Origin: JBCBXA01 sp039816825
Lineage (GTDB): Bacteria; Pseudomonadota; Alphaproteobacteria; Rhizobiales; Rhizobiaceae
Direction of reading: 5' to 3'
Assembly: GCA_039816825.1 (NCBI GenBank)
Contig: JBCBXA010000083.1
Coordinates: 1-12,521 of the forward strand
DNA: 12,521 nucleotides
Shown here: positions 1-5,515 of the stretch, one piece after another
How positions within the stretch are numbered: position 1 is the first letter of the stretch
Layout: every line of letters begins with the position of its first letter
Translations under genes and position numbers: made by a program
The notes under the pieces: generated by a model
Database searches by the model: none
Told to the model about the DNA's origin: nothing
Seen by the model: the letters and a program-made list of their open reading frames with translations, nothing else

Positions 1-7
1 CCGCGCC

Positions 8-379
8 ATGGCGCAGCGCGCGTTCTTCATCCTGGCGGCCATTGCGCTGACATTTGCAGGGTCAGTTCATCAGTCCGCCATCGCGTCGCCCCACGGAACA
101 GCGCAGAGCATTCCGGCCGAAGTGGCTGAGAACCCTGACCTCTACCGGCTGCCGGACGGCACCCTGCCCTTCATTTGCATCACGGTCGATGGTGAAGGCA
201 GCTCGCTGACAGGCCATTGTGAATTCTGCCGCATTGCCGACCATGTTCTGCTGCCCGAGTTTGATGCCCCTCTGTTGCCACGCATCGTCGCCGACACCGA
301 CCTGCAGTTGGCCATCGGCGGTCCGGTCGATCACCAGCCCGGCACACGACGAGCGCGAGCGCCGCCCATCCATATCTGA
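8..379 (+). CDS. DUF2946-like small secreted protein, first gene of copper cluster
   Basis: This 123-residue protein has a hydrophobic N-terminal signal-like segment (about residues 5-27, ending AIAS). It then carries a Cys/His pattern like that of DUF2946 proteins: C57 in an FICITVDG strand, H70-C71-x-x-C74 (HCEFC), and a basic C-terminus ending RARAPP. DUF2946 members usually lie beside copper chaperones or metal transporters, and a PCu(A)C gene follows 59 bases downstream on the same strand. The family's function is not established; periplasmic or membrane-associated metal binding by the Cys/His residues is an inference. The frame stays open to the window edge, so the true start could lie upstream of base 8 and the gene may be partial. 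The family call rests on motif recall, not a search. Confidence 0.7.
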   Translation: MAQRAFFILAAIALTFAGSVHQSAIASPHGTAQSIPAEVAENPDLYRLPDGTLPFICITVDGEGSSLTGHCEFCRIADHVLLPEFDAPLLPRIVADTDLQLAIGGPVDHQPGTRRARAPPIHI

Positions 380-438
380 ACGCATCAACCCGTCGCGCCA
401 GCCGCGGCTGCACATGTTACAGATATGAGATCAAGCAC

Positions 439-984
439 ATGAAAACTCTAACACGTCGTATCTTCCTGCTCACGGGCGCCGCTGCCATTGCGGCAGGTGC
501 CATCTTCGTCGCTCCACATTTTCTGGGCGGCCACCACCACCACCACGCCATGGCCCACGACTTCAAGGTTGGTGACCTGGTCATCGATCATCCCATCGCC
601 CGCGCAACACCGCCCAACGCTCGCGTGGCCGGTGGCTTCATGACCATCCGCAATACGGGCAGTTCCGACGACGTCTTGGTAGGTGGCGAAGCCGCTTATG
701 CGGGCAAAGTCGAGATCCACACAATGGAGATGGATGGCGACGTCATGAAGATGCGCGAACTGGAAGACGGTCTCGTGATCCCGGCAGGCGGCGAAGCGAA
801 ACTTCGCCCCGGGGGTTTGCACGTCATGTTCATGCAGCTGTCAGAGCCGCTTGTGGATGGCGAGGAGCGCGAAGCCGTTCTGCGTTTCCGCGATGCGGGC
901 GAGGTCAAAGTCACCTTCAACATTGAGAAAACCGTTGAGTTTGACGATGCTGAAGGGATGAAGATGGACCACTCGCACCACTAG
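439..984 (+). CDS. Periplasmic copper chaperone PCu(A)C
   Basis: This 181-residue exported protein belongs to the PCu(A)C family (DUF461), which binds Cu(I) in the periplasm and hands it to cytochrome oxidase or other cuproenzymes. Residues 1-30 form a signal peptide with a twin-arginine-like start (TRRIFLLTG) and an alanine-rich core. The mature domain (about 43-165) carries the family ligands: H94 (EIHTM), M105 (MKM), then H128 and M130 in GGLHVMFM, which fits the H..M..HxM pattern. Additional metal-binding stretches are a run of five His at 32-36 just after the signal region and a His/Met-rich tail (MKMDHSHH). It lies between the DUF2946-like gene and the PepSY membrane protein gene on the same strand, which supports a copper role. 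No strong Shine-Dalgarno sequence is visible before the ATG. Confidence 0.93.
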   Translation: MKTLTRRIFLLTGAAAIAAGAIFVAPHFLGGHHHHHAMAHDFKVGDLVIDHPIARATPPNARVAGGFMTIRNTGSSDDVLVGGEAAYAGKVEIHTMEMDGDVMKMRELEDGLVIPAGGEAKLRPGGLHVMFMQLSEPLVDGEEREAVLRFRDAGEVKVTFNIEKTVEFDDAEGMKMDHSHH

Positions 985-1028
985 GTTCGAGCGCCAAAAC
1001 TCATCCTGGAGTCGAGATTTCTCTTGCT

Positions 1029-1048
1029 CCGACCGTGCACGCGGTCGG
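1029..1048 (+). other. Hairpin between PCu(A)C and PepSY genes
   Basis: A perfect 7-bp stem (CCGACCG / CGGTCGG) encloses a 6-base loop in the 182-base gap between the PCu(A)C stop and the likely PepSY start. No T-run follows on the plus strand, so it is not a classical intrinsic terminator. It could stabilise mRNA ends or adjust expression within an operon, or it may be chance in GC-rich DNA. Confidence 0.35.
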
Positions 1049-1166
1049 CGGAGATACTGTCTTCGCATCCAGATGATGAGCCTTGCTCCGTCAGCGCAGT
1101 TCCGGACCGCACCTGCCCTTTGAAAGCACGGTTCGCCGCAGCGCACACAAATCAGGAAACATGCAG

Positions 1167-2498
1167 ATGTCTGATGTAGCCATCGATCAAACCCCTTCCG
1201 CTGGCACCAACACGCCATCCTCCAGCGTCTTCTACCGCGCCATCTGGAAGTGGCATTTTTTCGCCGCCCTCTTCGTCCTGCCGTTCATGGCGCTTTTGTC
1301 TGTGACGGGGGGCATCTACCTCTTCGACCATCAGATTGAGGAGATCATCTACGAAGAACGTCTCAACGTAACCGCCCGCGGCGAGGCTTTGCCCCTCGAC
1401 CAACAGATGGCGGCGGCCATGGCGGTGGTGCCCGATGCAAAGCGCCTTCGCTCAATCGCCCTCTCTGGCTCCGAAACGCGCTCGACCCTTGTCGATGTGC
1501 AGGATGCGCAACGCGGCCGACACTATGTGTGGGTCGATCCGTACAGCGGGGAAGCGCTGGCCAGCGCGGAGCGCGATTCCACGCTTATGCGGATGGTGCG
1601 TAAACTCCACGGCGAACTCCTCCTGGGCGATGTGGGCACCAAGTTTGTTGAACTTGCCGCCCATTGGACGATCGTTCTGATGATCACCGGGGCTTATCTC
1701 TGGTGGCCACGGGGCAAGCGAAGCCTCGCAAAGGCCGTTCGACCGGATTTCGTTGGCAAGCAGGGCCGGACGTACTGGAAGAACATGCACCGCTGGACCG
1801 GCATGATCGCCCTCATTCTGGTCACTCCTATCCTGATCACCGGCCTACCATGGACCGACATTTGGGGTGGAGGGCTCGACCGCGTTCAGAAGATGACGGG
1901 GCAGTCATCACCATCCCGTGCCTTTGGTGGGCCACCCATCAATTCGAGCGCGAGCGAAGGAGAAACACTGTCGCCAGAACAGGCAATCCTCATCGCCACG
2001 CAACAGGGCGTCGAATACCCCATCGAACTGCGCATGCCGCGAGGCGATGATGGCGTGTATTTCATCCGATCGCGCCAGGACAGACCGCAGGATCGCTTCG
2101 AACTGCACATCGACCAATATTCGGGTGACGTCGTGAATCGCACGACTTGGGACGATTATCCGATTGTGGCGGCTCTGGTCTCCGGTGGCATCGCATTCCA
2201 TGAAGGGCGCCTCTACGGCAATCTGAACCTCATCCAGAATCTGGTTGCTGCGATTGCGGGCTTTGTGCTCGCCGTCTCGGGCTTCCTCGCCTGGTGGGTC
2301 CGGCGGCCAAAAGGCGAGCTCGGCGTGCCCATGGTCCCCGAAACCGTTCAGGCGTCGTGGGGCCTTGTTGCCCTCATTGTCGGCCTCGGCGTGCTGTTCC
2401 CGCTGATGGGCGCATCACTGCTCATCGTGCTGCTGATCGACTGGCTGGTCCTCAGCCGGATGGGCTGGTTCCAGGGTGCCAGTCCCAGCACAGCCTAA
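1167..2498 (+). CDS. PepSY-associated TM helix protein (PiuB-like)
   Basis: This inner-membrane protein of about 443 residues has the PepSY_TM architecture. It opens with an N-terminal WKWHFFAALFVLPFMALLSVTGGIYLF helix (about 30-53), followed by a periplasmic PepSY-like region that includes YVWVDPYSGE. Further membrane segments lie near 160-180 (AHWTIVLMITGAYLWWP), 211-228, 355-378 (ending FLAWWVRRPKG) and 397-430. Histidines recurring near membrane segments (KWHFF, KLHGE, AAHW, MHRW, FHEG) are candidate haem ligands, as proposed for related iron- or siderophore-reductase-like proteins. Beside a PCu(A)C chaperone, a role in copper or iron reduction or uptake is plausible but inferred. The frame opens at 1083, but AGGAAA at 1154-1159 lies 7 bases before the ATG at 1167, so that start is chosen; ATG 1161 is one base from the same AGGAAA. 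Confidence 0.88.
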   Translation: MSDVAIDQTPSAGTNTPSSSVFYRAIWKWHFFAALFVLPFMALLSVTGGIYLFDHQIEEIIYEERLNVTARGEALPLDQQMAAAMAVVPDAKRLRSIALSGSETRSTLVDVQDAQRGRHYVWVDPYSGEALASAERDSTLMRMVRKLHGELLLGDVGTKFVELAAHWTIVLMITGAYLWWPRGKRSLAKAVRPDFVGKQGRTYWKNMHRWTGMIALILVTPILITGLPWTDIWGGGLDRVQKMTGQSSPSRAFGGPPINSSASEGETLSPEQAILIATQQGVEYPIELRMPRGDDGVYFIRSRQDRPQDRFELHIDQYSGDVVNRTTWDDYPIVAALVSGGIAFHEGRLYGNLNLIQNLVAAIAGFVLAVSGFLAWWVRRPKGELGVPMVPETVQASWGLVALIVGLGVLFPLMGASLLIVLLIDWLVLSRMGWFQGASPSTA

Positions 2499-2509
2499 CC
2501 CCCAAGGGA

Positions 2510-2536
2510 ACCGGTCGCCGCGCGACGGCGGCCGGT
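2510..2536. terminator. Hairpin between convergent genes, possible bidirectional terminator
   Basis: An 11-bp stem (ACCGGTCGCCG / CGGCGGCCGGT, one G-T pair) with loop CGCGA fills the 40-base gap between the stop of the PepSY gene and the stop of the convergent small membrane protein gene. The position fits a shared terminator. No T-run follows on either strand, so termination is inferred from place and stem strength only. Confidence 0.45.
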
Positions 2537-2538
2537 AA

Positions 2539-2772
2539 CTACCACATGAAGTACCGCACCAGCCCATAGCTGTAGAGACCGGTGAAAAGGACGTTGAGCC
2601 ATTTGAGTTGGCGCTCTGTGTGAAGCCAGGCACAATAAATCCAGATCAGGCAGAAGGGCAGGCCCAGCACCATGGGCCACGGATCCCAATCCTGCACGAT
2701 GGCGATTGTGCTCGCCACGCCCAGCGCCACCGCAAGCCATTTGAGCTTCTGTTCAAACTTTGCTGCGGACAT
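2539..2772 (-). CDS. Small three-helix membrane protein of unknown function
   Basis: The predicted 77-residue protein is mostly hydrophobic, with three likely membrane segments at about residues 11-25 (WLAVALGVASTIAIV), 29-48 (WPMVLGLPFCLIWIYCAWLH) and 54-76 (ending YSYGLVRYFMW). It is rich in Trp and Tyr, and short charged linkers separate the helices. The size and three-helix layout recall small half-transporters such as SemiSWEET, or PnuC-like pieces, but I do not see their signature motifs and make no functional claim. The start is uncertain. ATG at 2772 gives MSAAKFEQKLKW, a natural cytoplasmic start; an in-frame ATG at 2823 would add 17 basic residues. Neither has a clear ribosome site. 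The gene converges on the PepSY gene and is transcribed towards it. Confidence 0.7.
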   Translation of the reverse strand: MSAAKFEQKLKWLAVALGVASTIAIVQDWDPWPMVLGLPFCLIWIYCAWLHTERQLKWLNVLFTGLYSYGLVRYFMW

Positions 2773-2870
2773 CAGGCTCTGCTCGAGCCGACGCGCCGCG
2801 CGTCCAGCAAAATGCAATCGCATTTCACGTCATCCGTTCCCATTTTTCGAAGGCCCCCGGCGCGACGCAT

Positions 2871-2904
2871 ACGGTCCGGTAGGCCAAACGACGGTCCGGT
2901 AGGC
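2871..2904. repeat. Tandem 14-bp direct repeat, 20-bp period
   Basis: ACGGTCCGGTAGGC occurs at 2871-2884 and again, identically, at 2891-2904, with the 6-base spacer CAAACG between the copies. The 20-bp period places both copies about two helical turns apart on the same DNA face. It sits 72 bases outside the left end of the MITE-like element. Whether it is a protein-binding site, a remnant of a longer array or a simple duplication cannot be told from one locus. Confidence 0.8.
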
Positions 2905-2975
2905 AAGGTGCTAGGGTGGGCACGGCGCGAACGCCGCAGACGGAAACTAACAAGTTTCAAGCGTTGGCGAAAGTC

Positions 2976-3010
2976 TAGGGTCAGGACCCATTCATCTGCT
3001 GGCATTGGCG
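2976..3010 (+). repeat. Left terminal inverted repeat of MITE-like element
   Basis: This 35-base arm begins TAGGGTCAGGACCCATTCAT. It pairs with 3208-3242 at 31 of 35 positions. The mismatches are at 2985, 2999, 3001 and 3009. Confidence 0.8.
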
Positions 3011-3207
3011 TTTGATATGACAAGATATTCAAGGAAAAGACTGCAAAGCGGGCTGGCCGCCCGGTTCAAGTCTTTGACGCAGAAGATCGCCGTCAGAGCT
3101 GACGTCCTTCGGATGGGATCACTTTGACCGGTGGACTTCGTTGCAAAGGCTTGAAAGTCGCAAGACTTCCTTCGCCTTCGCTCCTCGCCGCCGGGCAAAT
3201 TGACTCC

Positions 3208-3242
3208 CACCAATGCAACCAGATGAATGGGTTCTGACCCTA
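3208..3242 (-). repeat. Right terminal inverted repeat of MITE-like element
   Basis: Read on the minus strand this arm begins TAGGGTCAGAACCCATTCAT and mirrors 2976-3010. Immediately outside it, on the same strand, lies a second degenerate copy of the terminal motif (TCTAGGGTCGGGGTC, 3257-3243). The right end therefore carries the motif twice in tandem, while the left end carries it once. Confidence 0.8.
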
Positions 3243-3261
3243 TGACCCCGACCCTAGAGCA

Positions 3262-5319
3262 TCAGCCTATGGGGCTGGGGCGGCTCAGCAGGAAACCCTG
3301 GGCTTCCGTGCAGTCATTGGCCCGAAGAAAGGCCAACTGATCGGCAGTTTCAACGCCTTCAGCAGTCACGGTCAGGTCCAGCGATGATGCAAGAACCAGC
3401 ATGCTGTTCACGAGTGCGCGGCTGGCATCATCTTCAACCATGCGATCAATGAACATGCGGTCGATCTTGATCTTGGTGAAAGGGAATTGGGTCAGATAGG
3501 CAAGCGAGGAGTAGCCAGCACCAAAATCGTCCAGCGAGACGCCCACGCCCATATCCCTCAATTGATTGAGAACCGTGAGCGTGTCTTCCGTATTCTCGAC
3601 CAGCAGATCTTCGGTGATCTCAATTTCAAGCCTGTTCGGCTGCAGACCCGAGCGCGTGAGAGCTCTGGCCACATCGCTGACCAGATCAGACTTGGCAAAC
3701 TGGGCCGGCGAAACATTGACCGCCACGCGAGAGTACCGGTCGCGAAGGGCGATTTCGGTCGTTGCTGTCTCGAGCGCCCATCGGCCCACCTCGACTATGA
3801 AGCCCGTTTCCTCGGCAATGGCGATGAAATCCGATGGCGGAAGCAGGCCACGCTCGGGATGGTTCCAGCGAATGAGGGCTTCATAACCCACTTCCCGATC
3901 CGCCTTCAGATTGTGCAATCCCTGATAGTGCAGAACCAGCTCGTCGTTCTCGATGGACTTGGCCAGATCGCGCTCAATGGCATAGCGCTCCATCGCCTTG
4001 CGCCCCAGAACGGGTGCATAAACACGGACGGTGCCGCGACCCCTGGCCTTTGCGTCGTACAAGGCCAGGTCAGCCGCAGTCAGCATTTCATCGGGATCAG
4101 CCATCTCCTGCGATTGGAAGGCCAAACCTATGGATGCACCGCTTTGCAGCCGGGTTTCACCCACGATGACCGTGCGTTTGGCGGCGTCACAAATTCGCCG
4201 CGCGATCTCATCTATCTCATACTTGCTGTCGGCATGAATGATGGCTGCAAACTCGTCGCCACCAATGCGGGCGATAAGACACTTGTCGCACAAGTTGGAC
4301 GCAAATCGTTGAGACAATTCCTGAAGAAGACCATCCCCCACACCATGGCCGTGGGTGTCGTTGATGGCCTTGAACCGGTCCAGATCCATCAGCATGACAA
4401 CCATGTACTTCTGGCGGTCACCCGCTCGGTGTTCTGCAAAGCGTACACTCAGTTCGGCATCGAACAGTCGCCTGTTGGCGAGCCCGGTTAGGCCGTCAGT
4501 TTCAGCGAGCTTGCGCACCTCAAGCTCGCTTTCTTGCAGGCGCTGCTCGCGGGCCCGCGCCTCGGTCACATTTGTCAGGGTGACGAACAGCATGCCATGC
4601 TGGCAGCGGCACTCAGCCCACAGAATGCGGTCGCCTGCATGAATCTCATGGGTAAAGTGGCTGTCAGCTTCCAATGCCTCGGCAGCCTTCTCCAGAAACT
4701 CGTATTGGCTGGCATCGTGCAGCCGATCACCGGGGCGCTGCAGCAGTGGCTGCCAGGGCTTACCGGCTTCAACGCTGTCAGCGGGGATGCTCAGCAGCTC
4801 CGCCAAGCGACCGTTTGACATGACGATGTTATGGCGATCGCAGACCAGAAGCCCCTGGGCCATCGTATCCACTGTCGTCTCAAGGATCGCGGATTGCTTC
4901 TTTGCGCGGGTCACGTCCGTATATGTGCCAACCCCGAAGCGTGCCTGATTGCGCACGTCGATGCGAACCGTGCGTCCATCCGGCAGGTTGCGTTCGACGG
5001 TATAGTCTTTGCCAGCTGCGATGTGCATCCGCATGGCCTGCAGGGTCAAACCAACACTGGCCGCATAGTCACCACGTTTGGCCCCAAACTCGATGAAAGC
5101 CTCGAGACTGGCGCCGGGCGCGACGAGCTCCTGCGGGCAGTCCAGAACCGTGCTCAAGCGGGCATTGGCCAGAAGAACCCGGTGCTCATCATAGACCAGC
5201 ACGCCCTGCTCCATTCGATCAACGATGGTGCGATAGATTTCAAAGTCGAAGCCGGAAGAGGAGGTCGTTTCAGGATCAGCGCGGCTGACAGGGTACGAAT
5301 TTCGGCTCGTTTTTGTCAT
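3262..5319 (-). CDS. PAS-PAS-GGDEF-EAL cyclic-di-GMP synthase/phosphodiesterase
   Basis: This protein of about 685 residues has no membrane segment, so it is probably a cytoplasmic sensor. Two PAS-like domains (about 25-137 and 146-253, each with a 'QG(V/L)LV.D' core) lead through a short coiled linker (EARAREQRLQESELEVRKLAE) into a GGDEF domain (about 270-432), then an EAL domain (446 to the end). The cyclase motif is intact (RIGGDEF, 353-357). The allosteric RxxD site five residues upstream is replaced by CDKC. The EAL domain keeps EAL (480-482), NVSPAQF, EITE, DDFGAGYSSL, KIKID, AEGVET and QGF, so phosphodiesterase activity is plausible. The protein ends only about six residues after QGFLLSRP, a short tail for this domain. 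ATG 5319 is chosen; an in-frame GTG at 5352 would add 11 residues. Neither has a clear ribosome site. The gene is monocistronic, between acnA and the MITE-like element. Confidence 0.93.
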   Translation of the reverse strand: MTKTSRNSYPVSRADPETTSSSGFDFEIYRTIVDRMEQGVLVYDEHRVLLANARLSTVLDCPQELVAPGASLEAFIEFGAKRGDYAASVGLTLQAMRMHIAAGKDYTVERNLPDGRTVRIDVRNQARFGVGTYTDVTRAKKQSAILETTVDTMAQGLLVCDRHNIVMSNGRLAELLSIPADSVEAGKPWQPLLQRPGDRLHDASQYEFLEKAAEALEADSHFTHEIHAGDRILWAECRCQHGMLFVTLTNVTEARAREQRLQESELEVRKLAETDGLTGLANRRLFDAELSVRFAEHRAGDRQKYMVVMLMDLDRFKAINDTHGHGVGDGLLQELSQRFASNLCDKCLIARIGGDEFAAIIHADSKYEIDEIARRICDAAKRTVIVGETRLQSGASIGLAFQSQEMADPDEMLTAADLALYDAKARGRGTVRVYAPVLGRKAMERYAIERDLAKSIENDELVLHYQGLHNLKADREVGYEALIRWNHPERGLLPPSDFIAIAEETGFIVEVGRWALETATTEIALRDRYSRVAVNVSPAQFAKSDLVSDVARALTRSGLQPNRLEIEITEDLLVENTEDTLTVLNQLRDMGVGVSLDDFGAGYSSLAYLTQFPFTKIKIDRMFIDRMVEDDASRALVNSMLVLASSLDLTVTAEGVETADQLAFLRANDCTEAQGFLLSRPSPIG

Positions 5320-5370
5320 GGCACGCGCGAACAGTAGATCTCTGCAGGTCACAGAAGTAAAACAGTTCCG

Positions 5371-5385
5371 TTAAGGCAGCCTTAC
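5371..5385 (-). promoter_or_regulatory. Palindrome / CtrA-box-like site upstream of GGDEF-EAL gene
   Basis: TAAGGC-A-GCCTTA (5372-5384) is a perfect 13-base palindrome 52 bases upstream of the ATG at 5319. Read on the coding (minus) strand as GTAA-N7-TTAAC (5385-5370), it matches the alphaproteobacterial CtrA consensus TTAA-N7-TTAAC at all but the first base. CtrA control of motility and c-di-GMP genes is established in this class. Binding here is inference, and the palindrome could equally serve another regulator. Confidence 0.25.
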
Positions 5386-5420
5386 CAGCATTTCATAAAA
5401 TCTAGCCAAAATCGACGCCG

Positions 5421-5444
5421 AAAATCGCGCAAACCATTGCGCGA
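5421..5444 (-). terminator. Probable intrinsic terminator of acnA
   Basis: On the minus strand, a perfect 8-bp stem (TCGCGCAA / TTGCGCGA) with a 4-base loop is followed directly by TTTT. It lies 71 bases beyond the acnA stop codon. The T-run is short, so efficiency is uncertain. Confidence 0.55.
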
Positions 5445-5515
5445 AAGGACAATTCTCTCTTCGTGAGAAAACCACAACCCAAGGCCGGTCTGCCCGTCAA
5501 AGGCAAGGAAACGGC

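Larger units (their letters stand above)
2976..3242. mobile_element. MITE-like element, about 267 bp, 35-bp terminal inverted repeats, TA flanks
   Basis: The left end (2976-3010) and the reverse complement of the right end (3208-3242) align over 35 bases with 31 matches. They share TAGGGTCAG, then ACCCATTCATCTG, then GCATTGG, and the inner part differs at four positions. Read as GGGTC... ends flanked by TA on both sides, this fits an insertion that duplicated TA, as in some IS5-group (IS427-like) elements; that assignment is inference. The roughly 200-bp interior has no transposase-like frame, so the element would depend on a transposase elsewhere. The right end lies 20 bases from the stop codon of the GGDEF-EAL gene. 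Confidence 0.75.
2773..3261. other. 489-base non-coding stretch holding repeats and a MITE-like element
   Basis: No convincing gene lies between the small membrane protein gene and the GGDEF-EAL gene. The stretch contains a tandem pair of 14-bp repeats (2871-2904), a short CGGCG-CGAA-CGCCG hairpin (2923-2936) and an element with long terminal inverted repeats (2976-3242). Open frames here are short, use non-ATG starts or overlap the repeats, and their translations look random and Arg/Ser-rich. Confidence 0.7.

Noticed and set aside
2871..2904. Possible start of a CRISPR array
   Set aside because: There are only two 14-bp copies with a 6-base spacer, which is far too short for CRISPR repeats and spacers, and no cas genes are nearby.
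2772..3032. 86-codon minus-strand frame across the repeats and left end of the element
   Set aside because: It crosses the element boundary and the tandem repeats, and its translation has no family-like pattern.
2992..3213. 73-codon minus-strand frame inside the MITE-like element
   Set aside because: It starts at TTG, runs into both inverted repeats and gives an Arg/Ser-rich translation with no transposase motif. It is better explained as non-coding interior.
3487..4491. 334-codon plus-strand frame opposite the GGDEF-EAL gene
   Set aside because: It is the antisense shadow of a gene with full catalytic motifs, and its translation has no recognisable domain.
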